A stretch of 64,000 bases of DNA from an uncultured Eubacteriales bacterium (GTDB lineage: Bacteria > Bacillota > Clostridia > Oscillospirales > Oscillospiraceae): positions 1-64,000 of the forward strand of contig UQZA01000013.1 in assembly GCA_900545515.1 (NCBI GenBank), in the 5' to 3' direction. The notes beneath the pieces were generated by a model. It worked only from the letters and a program-made list of their open reading frames with translations. It had not been told where the DNA came from and did not search any database. This document shows positions 33,863-41,022 of this stretch, in pieces. The position numbers and the translations under genes are program-made. Positions within the stretch are counted from its first letter, which is position 1, and each line of letters opens with the position of its first letter.

Positions 33863-35914
33863 ATGTACACTGCTAAGGACATTCGTAATATTTGCCTGCT
33901 GGGCCACGGTGGCGACGGAAAGTCCGCCCTGGCCGAGAGCATGCTGTTTCTGACCAAGGCCATTGACCGTCTGGGCAAGCGCACGGACGGAAACACCACC
34001 AGTGACTTCGACCCGGAAGAAATCAAGCGCGGATACTCCATCTCCACCGCTGTGCTGCCGGTAGAATATAATAAGTGCAAGCTGAACATTCTGGATAACC
34101 CCGGTTACTTTGCCTTCTCTGGCGAGGTGGCCCAGTCTCTCCGGGTGGCGGACGCCGGTCTCATCTGCCTCACCGCCAAGGGCGGCATCGCTGTGGGCAC
34201 GGAAAAGGGCTGGGACGCCCTGGCTGGGGCAGGTCTTCCCGCCATGTTCTATATTTCCAAGCTGGATGAGGAACATGCCGATTTCTTCCAGGTTTACGAC
34301 GCCCTCCACGATACATACGGCCAGGGCGTGGTTCCCCTGACCTTCCCCATTGTCTCTGGGGAGAAGGTGCTGGGCCTGGTGGATGTGGTCAGTGGCACGG
34401 CCACAAAGCCCGACGGCAGCAAGATGGAGCTTCCCGGGGATGCAGCCGACCACTTGGAGCTGTACCAGCACGCGCTCAATGAGGCTGTGGCAGAGACCAG
34501 CGAAGAGCTCATGGAGAAATTCTTCATGGAAGAGCCCTTCACCCCGGAGGAGCTGAACGCCGGTATCCGGGCTGCCATCAACAGCCGCTCCCTGTTCCCT
34601 GTGTTCTGCGGCTGCTCCATGACCGGGCTTGGCACCCTGAACCTCCTGGACAACCTGGTAAAATATGCGCCCAACCCCCTGGAGGGCAAGCCGATGCCCA
34701 CAGCCGAGGGCGGCGAAATCGCCCTGGACCAGAAGGGCGCTCCCATGCTCTTCGTGTTCAAGACGCTCATCGACCAGTACGGCAAGAACTCCTTCTTCAA
34801 GGTCTTCTCCGGGGATGTGACCTCCGACCTGACCCTGACGGATACCCGCACCGGCAGCAATGAGAAGCTGGGCCGTCTCTTCCTGCCCAAGGGCAAGAAG
34901 TATCTGGACGCCACCAAGATTTGCTGCGGCGACATCGGCGTGGTGAGCAAGCTGGCCAATGTCCGCACCGGCGACACCTTGGGCGCTGCCGGTAAGGTGG
35001 TGGCTCTGGCCCCCATTACCTACGAGGAGCCCTGCTACACCCTGGCAGTTTACGCCAAGGTCAAGGGCCAGGAAGACAAGATTGCCAACGGCCTCACCAA
35101 GCTGAACGAGGAGGACTGCTCCTTCACCTTCGGCAACAGTGGCGAAACCAAGGAAATGATCATTTCCGGCGTGGGCGACATTCACCTGGATGTGCTGTGC
35201 GCCAAGCTGAAGTCCAAATACAATGTGGAGGCCGAGCTCCGGCCCGCTAAGATTGCCTACCGGGAGACCATCAAGAAAAAGGTGGAGGTCCATGGCCGCC
35301 ACAAGAAGCAGTCCGGCGGTCACGGCCAGTTTGGCGACGTATACATCCGCTTCGAGCCCCAGCAGGAGTCTGAGGAGATGATCTTCGCAGACGAGACGGT
35401 GGGTGGCTGCGTGCCCAAGAACTTCATCCCCTCTGTGGAAAAGGGACTGCGAAACTGCGTGGGCAAGGGCGTCCTGGCCGGTTACCCCGTGGTGTTCCTG
35501 AAGGCCACCCTGTATTTCGGCTCCTCCCACCCTGTGGATTCCTCCGATATGGCCTTCCAGACCGCCGCTGGCATCGCCTACAAAGACGGCCTGCCCAATG
35601 CCGGCCCCACGCTGCTGGAGCCCATCTGTGAGCTGAAGGTCTACATCCCCGATGCCAACATGGGCGACATCATCGGCGACCTGAACAAGCGCCGTGGCCG
35701 TATCATGGGTATGAATCCCGACCCCAAGCGCCGTGGCTGGCAGGTTGTGGAGGCTGAGGTGCCTCAGGCTGAAATGAGCTCCTACACCATCGACCTCCGG
35801 GCCATGACCCAGGGCCGTGGCTCCTTCTCCATGAATTTCGTCCGCTATGAGGAAGTGCCTCAGGCCAACCAGGCGAAGATCATTGCCGACGCCAAGAAGG
35901 ACGAAGAGGGCTAA
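33863..35914 (+). CDS. Elongation factor G-like protein (FusA paralogue)
   Basis: The 683-residue translational GTPase has EF-G architecture: G domain, beta-barrel, domain III, domain IV (HKKQSGGHGQFGDVYIRFEP near 475) and domain V (IMGMNPDPKRRGWQVVEAEVP). The GTPase motifs are divergent: the P-loop is GHGGDGKSA instead of AHIDAGKTT, G3 is DNPGY instead of DTPGH, and the NKxD motif reads SKLD. This matches the EF-G-like paralogue group common in Clostridia, whose role is unsettled; it is not the main fusA. GAAAGGAG precedes ATG 33863. It is monocistronic, with a strong promoter and terminator. Confidence 0.88.
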   Translation: MYTAKDIRNICLLGHGGDGKSALAESMLFLTKAIDRLGKRTDGNTTSDFDPEEIKRGYSISTAVLPVEYNKCKLNILDNPGYFAFSGEVAQSLRVADAGLICLTAKGGIAVGTEKGWDALAGAGLPAMFYISKLDEEHADFFQVYDALHDTYGQGVVPLTFPIVSGEKVLGLVDVVSGTATKPDGSKMELPGDAADHLELYQHALNEAVAETSEELMEKFFMEEPFTPEELNAGIRAAINSRSLFPVFCGCSMTGLGTLNLLDNLVKYAPNPLEGKPMPTAEGGEIALDQKGAPMLFVFKTLIDQYGKNSFFKVFSGDVTSDLTLTDTRTGSNEKLGRLFLPKGKKYLDATKICCGDIGVVSKLANVRTGDTLGAAGKVVALAPITYEEPCYTLAVYAKVKGQEDKIANGLTKLNEEDCSFTFGNSGETKEMIISGVGDIHLDVLCAKLKSKYNVEAELRPAKIAYRETIKKKVEVHGRHKKQSGGHGQFGDVYIRFEPQQESEEMIFADETVGGCVPKNFIPSVEKGLRNCVGKGVLAGYPVVFLKATLYFGSSHPVDSSDMAFQTAAGIAYKDGLPNAGPTLLEPICELKVYIPDANMGDIIGDLNKRRGRIMGMNPDPKRRGWQVVEAEVPQAEMSSYTIDLRAMTQGRGSFSMNFVRYEEVPQANQAKIIADAKKDEEG

Positions 35915-35939
35915 TTTGTTGATTTGATACTCCTGGAAG

Positions 35940-35993
35940 CTGCCGGGAAGGGGAGCGGTCAAGACCGCCCTTCTTCCCGGCAGTCACTTTTTA
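35940..35993 (+). terminator. Intrinsic terminator after the EF-G-like gene
   Basis: A long hairpin with outer arms CTGCCGGGAAG / CTTCCCGGCAG and an inner GCGGTC/GACCGC stem, then CACTTTTT. The interval 35994-36208 holds nothing else I can support. Confidence 0.8.
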
Positions 35994-36208
35994 GGGGCAG
36001 GCTTTTCCTGGAGATGGACGTTTCAGTGACATCTTCGCCTCCGGCTGCATAGAATGGACGGATCCTGGCGCTTACCCGGAGGGGGATGTGGGTGACCGCG
36101 CAGATGGTCCGCCTGTGTGGTAGAAAGGGATGGGCATAGGCGGCGCCGTCTAAGCGGTACGCCGGTACCCGGAAGGGGAGCGCCAGTGTTTGGAAGGAGG
36201 AGGGCGCT

Positions 36209-36592
36209 ATGCCTGCAGAAGGTTTTATTCAGGTTCACGTATATACCACTTCCGAAGCGCAGATTCCCGTGCCGGGGGCGGCCGTGGCCATTGTGGCAGA
36301 CGACGGGACGCTTCTGGCTGCACGTCTCACCAATGAGAGCGGACAGATCCAGCCGGTGGCCGTCAAGGTGCCGGATGCTTCGGAGAGCCGCGACCCCAAT
36401 TTCCGGGGCAAACCCTTTACCACAGTGTCCATCCGGGTGCAGCATCCGGATTATGAGCAGATTCAGGTGGACAATGCCCAGGTGTTTGCCGGGGTCATCA
36501 CCCTGCAGCCCCTGGAGCTGATTCCCCTGCCCACGTTTCCGGAGCAGTATGACCGGGTGGAGTATTTTGACGTGCCGCCCCAGAACCTTTAG
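36209..36592 (+). CDS. Small protein with a carboxypeptidase-regulatory-like fold, first gene of a spore/peptidoglycan set
   Basis: A 127-residue protein without a signal peptide. The pattern FIQVHVYTTSEAQIPVPGAAVAIV...LAARLTNESGQIQPVAV resembles a beta-sandwich CarboxypepD_reg-like domain. GGAAGGAGGAGGG precedes the ATG. It ends 11 bases before the SpoIID-like gene, so the three genes 36209-38465 form one unit. Its function is unknown; a structural or spore-coat/cortex role is suggested by its neighbours only. Confidence 0.75.
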   Translation: MPAEGFIQVHVYTTSEAQIPVPGAAVAIVADDGTLLAARLTNESGQIQPVAVKVPDASESRDPNFRGKPFTTVSIRVQHPDYEQIQVDNAQVFAGVITLQPLELIPLPTFPEQYDRVEYFDVPPQNL

Positions 36593-36603
36593 GAGGTGCG
36601 GCC

Positions 36604-37917
36604 ATGCCTGTTGTCATTCCATACGTACCGGAGCAAATCACGGTCCATCTTGGCCCCCCGGATTCGAACGCGGCCAATGTGACGCTTCCCTTTACGGACT
36701 ATGTGAAGAATGTGGCCTCCTCAGAGATCTATCCCACCTGGGATGAGAGCGCCCTGCGGGCCAACATTCTTGCCATCATTTCCTTTGCCCTGAACCGGGT
36801 TTACACGGAGTTTTACCGGAGCCGGGGCTACAACTTTGAGATCACCAATTCCACTGCCTACGACCAGGCCTTTGTGAACGGGCGGAATACATTTGAGAAC
36901 ATCGACGCCATTGTGGACGATATCTTCAACAACTACCTCCGCCGCCCAGGCTTTGTGGAGCCTCTGGCTGCCAAATTCTGCAACGGGACGACCGTCACCT
37001 GCGAGGGGCTCAGCCAGTGGGGGTCCCAGAACCTGGCGGAGCAGGGCTACAACTCTGTGGATATTCTCCGCACCTACTACGGCGACAACATCGAAATCGT
37101 GACCAATGCGCCGGTGCAGGGTCTGGTGCAGTCCTATCCCGGGACGGCGCTGCGGCGGGGCAGCACGGGTCCCAATGTGGTGGTGGTTCAGACCTCTCTG
37201 AACCGGGTGGGGCAGAACTACCCGGCCATTCCCAAGATCTCCCCGGTGGACGGCATCTTCGGCTCTCAGACGGAGAACGCAGTCCGCCGGTTCCAGGAGA
37301 TTTTTGGCCTGACCCCGGACGGAGTTGTGGGCAGGGCGACCTGGTATGCTCTGGTGCGGCTGTATGTGGGGGTCACCTCCCTGGCGGAGCTCCGCTCCCA
37401 GGGCCAGCAGTTCTACAACATATCCTGGAACTACGGCGGCGCGCTGCAGCAGGGAAGCCAGGGCCAGGAGGTGCGGCAGCTGCAATACATGCTGCAGGTC
37501 CTCTCCAGTGTGATACCTGCCATCCCGCCGGTGGAGGTGGACGGCATCTTTGGCCCCGCCACCCGGGCCTCGGTGCTGGCAGCCCAGCGCTACTTTGGCC
37601 TGCCCCAGAGCGGAGCGGTGGATGAGCAGACCTGGCTGAGACTGGAGAGCCAGTTCCGCAGCATCGATAACAACCTGTTCCGCAACCAGGAGCTGTTCCC
37701 CTTTGCGCCGGAGGGAGGGGCCGCTGCCCAGACTGCCTTTGCCCCGGCCACTCCACGGGGGCAAAGCCGGGGGCCCCGGACCGGCACAAGCCGAAATGAG
37801 CCGCCGGCAAGGGCAGGGGACCGGTATTCCCAGACCACCCGCATGACACAATTTCCAGGTGCAGAGCTCAGCATGGGCCAGCAGGACGGAGTGCCGGGGG
37901 AGGTGACAGGAAGATGA
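36604..37917 (+). CDS. SpoIID-like protein with two peptidoglycan-binding domains
   Basis: A 437-residue protein. The first ~170 residues end in LSQWGSQNLAEQGYNSVDILRTYYG, closely resembling the C-terminal signature of SpoIID lytic transglycosylases (SQ.GA..LA..G...EIL..YY). Two PG_binding_1 repeats follow, at about 180-255 (GPNVVVVQTSLNRVGQNYP; DGIFGSQTENAVRRFQ) and 280-355 (GQEVRQLQYMLQVL; DGIFGPATRASVLAAQ), then a low-complexity tail. No signal peptide is visible, suggesting action in the mother cell or non-classical export. It overlaps the next gene by ATGA. Spore-cortex processing is inferred. Confidence 0.8.
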   Translation: MPVVIPYVPEQITVHLGPPDSNAANVTLPFTDYVKNVASSEIYPTWDESALRANILAIISFALNRVYTEFYRSRGYNFEITNSTAYDQAFVNGRNTFENIDAIVDDIFNNYLRRPGFVEPLAAKFCNGTTVTCEGLSQWGSQNLAEQGYNSVDILRTYYGDNIEIVTNAPVQGLVQSYPGTALRRGSTGPNVVVVQTSLNRVGQNYPAIPKISPVDGIFGSQTENAVRRFQEIFGLTPDGVVGRATWYALVRLYVGVTSLAELRSQGQQFYNISWNYGGALQQGSQGQEVRQLQYMLQVLSSVIPAIPPVEVDGIFGPATRASVLAAQRYFGLPQSGAVDEQTWLRLESQFRSIDNNLFRNQELFPFAPEGGAAAQTAFAPATPRGQSRGPRTGTSRNEPPARAGDRYSQTTRMTQFPGAELSMGQQDGVPGEVTGR

Positions 37918-38465
37918 TTTCAGAGCCTAGTTATTACGTCGGCCGCCCTGTTGAGAGTATGCAGACCATGCTCCGGTTTGCGGCGGAGGGAAACAATCGC
38001 CTGCTGCCGGTGGTGCCTGACGGCGTGTTCGGCCCCAACACCATGGCGGCAGTGACTGCCTTTCAGCGGTACTACGGTCTGCCTGCCACCGGGGTGATGA
38101 ACGGAGTCACCTGGGAGCGTCTGGTGCAAACCTACCAGGCTCAGCTGGTGCAGCAGGCTCCTGCAGAGGCCATGCAGCCCATTTTGAACCCCCAGCAGAC
38201 GATGAAACCGGGAGAGAGCAACTACCACATCTATTTGGTACAGGCGGCGCTGCGGGTCCTGAGCTCCGTGTATCGTGGCCTTCCTCAGACGCCGGTGAGC
38301 GGCACGCTGGATGCGTCCACAGTCACGGCGGTGCGCCGCTTTCAGGCCCTCTGCGGCCTGCCGGTGACCGGCGAGGTGGACCGGCACACCTGGCGGTATC
38401 TCTGCCGCCATTACACCCTGGCTGCCGGAAACGGAACCGGGAGCTGCCGGAGAGGGAAACAATAA
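37914..38465 (+). CDS. Peptidoglycan-binding protein with two PG_binding_1 domains
   Basis: The 183-residue product is almost entirely two PG_binding_1 modules: VESMQTMLRFAAE...DGVFGPNTMAAVTAFQRYYGLP (about 10-60) and IYLVQAALRVLSS...GTLDASTVTAVRRFQALCGLP (about 100-160). No catalytic domain and no signal peptide are seen. It is coupled to the SpoIID-like gene by ATGA and probably functions with it as a wall- or cortex-binding subunit. Confidence 0.8.
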   Translation: MISEPSYYVGRPVESMQTMLRFAAEGNNRLLPVVPDGVFGPNTMAAVTAFQRYYGLPATGVMNGVTWERLVQTYQAQLVQQAPAEAMQPILNPQQTMKPGESNYHIYLVQAALRVLSSVYRGLPQTPVSGTLDASTVTAVRRFQALCGLPVTGEVDRHTWRYLCRHYTLAAGNGTGSCRRGKQ

Positions 38466-38610
38466 ACCCCAGGGGGCGCTCCCGCGCCATTGCGCATCCA
38501 GTGGCGTTGCGGAAGCTGGCCGCCTGATGTCCACGCCGGTTATTTCAGCCGCACGGCTGCAAAGGCACGGGCGCGGCAGCGCCCGGCCTTCCCCCGGGGA
38601 AGGCGCCGAA

Positions 38611-38654
38611 GGAAGCGAGGCGGACGAGGAACGGGGATATCCGGCGGACCGATC
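38611..38654. repeat. Dispersed intergenic repeat, family B, copy 1
   Basis: GGAAGCGAGGCGGACGAGGA and the following ACGGGGATATCCGGCGGACC recur inverted at 59335-59378 with about five mismatches in 44 bases. It lies in the 38466-38690 gap after the PG-binding gene; the rest of that gap shows no gene. Confidence 0.65.
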
Positions 38655-38692
38655 AGGAAATGCCGCTGTCTGGAATCATCCCGACGCCGCTC

Positions 38693-38722
38693 TTGACAAG
38701 GGGCGGCGGGAGATGGTAAAAT
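38693..38722 (+). promoter_or_regulatory. Promoter of the T-box/cysE-cysS operon
   Basis: TTGACA (38693-38698), 18 bases, TAAAAT (38717-38722). Confidence 0.8.
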
Positions 38723-38734
38723 GGAGCAAATTTC

Positions 38735-38946
38735 ATATCACGTGGAACGGAAAGAGTACCCCCGCTGCGCCCCTCAGAGAGCCTTGGCCATCGGCTGGAA
38801 GCCAGGGCGGTGTTTGTGCGCGGGTGGGAAGTGCGTCCGGGAGTGAAGGGGAGACCCCGTTGGCCGCGTCAAGGCCAAAAGTGAGAAATCAGAGTGGAAC
38901 CGCGAGCCATGGCCCGCCTCTTGAGAGAAACAAGGGGCGGGTTTTC
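38735..38946 (+). ncRNA. T-box leader, cysteine specifier
   Basis: The T-box sequence AGAGTGGAACCGCG is at 38891-38904. Stem I shows the distal-loop pattern AGAGAGCC...GGCTGGAAGCC (38775-38803), and the specifier position reads GAAGTGCGTCC, giving TGC (Cys) at 38832-38834. A terminator follows. Uncharged tRNA(Cys) is expected to promote antitermination into cysE-cysS, matching the products. Confidence 0.9.
38913..38946 (+). terminator. T-box intrinsic terminator
   Basis: The stem CCCGCCTCTT / AAGGGGCGGG is followed by TTTTCTT. The 5' arm lies right after the T-box sequence, as expected for a terminator that competes with the antiterminator. Confidence 0.85.
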
Positions 38947-38978
38947 TTCATAGAATGGACCCGTTAGGAGGGATGCCT

Positions 38979-39599
38979 ATGGGCTTTTTACGCGAAACCA
39001 TTCGCGCCTATCAAAAAAACGACCCCGCTGCCCGGTCGGCGCTGGAGATTTTTTTCCTGTACAACGGCCTGCATGCGACCATCTATTACCGCATTTCCCA
39101 CTGGCTCTACTGCCATCACTGCCGTTTTCTGGCCCGCTGGGTGTCCCAGCATGCCAAGTGGGTCACCGGGGTGGAGATCCACCCCGCCGCCACCATTGGC
39201 CGCCGCCTGGTCATTGACCACGGCACCGGCATTGTGGTGGGAGCTACGGCGGAAATTGGAGACGACTGCCTGCTGTACCAGTGCGTGACCCTGGGCGGCA
39301 CCGGCATTTCCAGCGGGAAGCGGCACCCCACCCTGGGCAACGATGTGATGGTGGGCAGCGGCGCAAAAATACTAGGACCCATCCGAATTGGGGATCATGC
39401 CCGTGTGGCGGCCAACGCCGTGGTGCTGCAAAATGTGCCGGACAATTCCACAGTGGTGGGCGTCCCGGGCCGGGTGGTCCGGGTCAACGGAGAAAAACTG
39501 GACCATGTCCACACCCCGGACCCCATTGCCCTGGAGCTTCTGGAGCTCCGGCAGCGGGTGGAGCAGCTGGAAGCACAGCTACAAAGGAAGGAGCTTTAA
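38979..39599 (+). CDS. cysE: Serine O-acetyltransferase
   Basis: A 206-residue left-handed beta-helix acetyltransferase that makes O-acetylserine from serine and acetyl-CoA, the first step of cysteine synthesis. Hexapeptide-repeat and active-site text: GVEIHPAATIGRRLVIDHGTGIVVGATAEIG, QCVTLGGTG, HPTLGNDVMVGSGAKILGPI. The ATG at 38979 lies 6 bases after AGGAGGG (ATG 38973 is possible). It is under the Cys T-box and followed 3 bases later by cysS. Confidence 0.93.
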   Translation: MGFLRETIRAYQKNDPAARSALEIFFLYNGLHATIYYRISHWLYCHHCRFLARWVSQHAKWVTGVEIHPAATIGRRLVIDHGTGIVVGATAEIGDDCLLYQCVTLGGTGISSGKRHPTLGNDVMVGSGAKILGPIRIGDHARVAANAVVLQNVPDNSTVVGVPGRVVRVNGEKLDHVHTPDPIALELLELRQRVEQLEAQLQRKEL

Positions 39600-39602
39600 A
39601 CG

Positions 39603-41018
39603 ATGTACCTGTACAATTCCCTCAGCCATCAGAAAGAAAAATTTGTCCCCAATCACCCGGAGCAGGTGAAGATGTATACCTGCGGCCCCACGGTGTACCA
39701 CTTTGCCCACATTGGCAATCTCCGGTCCTATATCATGGAGGACGTGCTGGAGAAGTACCTGCGCTATGAGGGCTACCCGGTGAAGCGGGTGATGAACATC
39801 ACGGATGTGGGCCACCTGGCCTCCGATGCGGATACCGGTGAGGACAAAATGCTCAAGGGCGCTAAGCGGGAGCACAAAACCGTGATGGAGATCGCCCAAT
39901 TCTACACCGACGCCTTCTTCCAGGATTGCAAGAAGCTGAACATCAAGCGGCCTGATGTGGTGGAGCCTGCCACCAACTGCATTGGGGAGTATATCGCTAT
40001 GGTCTCCCGGCTTCTGGAGACGGGGTATGCCTACCTGGCCGGAGGAAATGTGTACTTTGATACGGCCAAGCTGAAACAATACTATGTGTTCAACGACCAC
40101 AACGAGGAGGACCTGGCGGTGGGCGTCCGGGAGGGCGTGGAGGAGGACGCCAATAAGCGGAACAAAAATGACTTCGTCCTCTGGTTCACCAAGTCCAAAT
40201 TTGAGGACCAGGCTCTGAAATGGGACTCCCCCTGGGGTGTGGGCTATCCCGGCTGGCACATTGAGTGCTCCTGCATCAGCATCAAGCACCTGGGGGAGGA
40301 CCTGGACATTCACTGCGGCGGCATTGACAACGCCTTCCCCCACCACACCAACGAAATTGCCCAGAGCGAGGCCTTCCTGGGTCACAAATGGTGCAATTAC
40401 TGGTTCCACGTGCACCACCTGAATACGGAGTCCGGGAAGATGTCCAAGTCCAGCGGGGAATTTTTGACCGTTTCCCTCCTGGAGAAAAAGGGCTATGACC
40501 CCATGGTTTACCGGTTCTTCTGCCTCCAGTCCCACTACCGGCGGAATCTGGTGTTCAGCTATGAGAACCTGGACAATGCCGCTGCGGCCTATGGCAAGCT
40601 GATTGCCAAAATTGCCGCCCTGGACCCGGAAAAGCCGGAGGAAGTGGACGAGGCGGCCTTTGGGGAGCTGAAGGTTCGGTTTGAAAAGGCCATGGACGCC
40701 GACCTCAACACCTCCCTGGCCATTACGGCCCTGTATGACGTGCTGAAGGCCAAGACCAACGACGCCACCAAGCTGGCGGCCCTGGCGGATTTCGACCGGG
40801 TCCTCAGCCTGGACCTTCTGGCCCATGGGCAGAAGCAGCGCCAGGCGGACCGGGAGGCCCAGGAAGAGGGGGATCCGGAGATCGACGCTCTGGTCCGGCA
40901 GCGCACGGAGGCCAAAAAGGCCAAAAACTGGGCAGAGGCGGACCGAATCCGGGATGAGCTGAAGGCCCGGGGCATCACCATCACCGACACCCCCCAGGGG
41001 ACGAAATGGAGCAGGTAA
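39603..41018 (+). CDS. cysS: Cysteinyl-tRNA synthetase
   Basis: A 471-residue class I synthetase: the zinc/ATP region MYTCGPTVYHFAHIGNLRSY with the HIGH-like HIGN, WHIECSCIS, and KMSKSSG near residue 280. It charges tRNA(Cys). The C-terminal helical region (VRQRTEAKKAKNWAEADRIRDELK) is complete. Co-transcribed with cysE under T-box control, so both respond to cysteine starvation. Confidence 0.96.
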   Translation: MYLYNSLSHQKEKFVPNHPEQVKMYTCGPTVYHFAHIGNLRSYIMEDVLEKYLRYEGYPVKRVMNITDVGHLASDADTGEDKMLKGAKREHKTVMEIAQFYTDAFFQDCKKLNIKRPDVVEPATNCIGEYIAMVSRLLETGYAYLAGGNVYFDTAKLKQYYVFNDHNEEDLAVGVREGVEEDANKRNKNDFVLWFTKSKFEDQALKWDSPWGVGYPGWHIECSCISIKHLGEDLDIHCGGIDNAFPHHTNEIAQSEAFLGHKWCNYWFHVHHLNTESGKMSKSSGEFLTVSLLEKKGYDPMVYRFFCLQSHYRRNLVFSYENLDNAAAAYGKLIAKIAALDPEKPEEVDEAAFGELKVRFEKAMDADLNTSLAITALYDVLKAKTNDATKLAALADFDRVLSLDLLAHGQKQRQADREAQEEGDPEIDALVRQRTEAKKAKNWAEADRIRDELKARGITITDTPQGTKWSR

Positions 41019-41022
41019 TCCA

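Noticed and set aside
33596..35962. 788-codon minus-strand frame across the EF-G-like gene
   Set aside because: Antisense shadow of a clear EF-G-family gene; it has no domain signal and overlaps the promoter and terminator of the real gene.
36046..36055. Possible sporulation-sigma -10 (CATAGAAT) ahead of the SpoIID-like set
   Set aside because: The similar string TAGAATGGAC also occurs near 38951 and 45005 in unrelated places, and the -35 spacing is poor.
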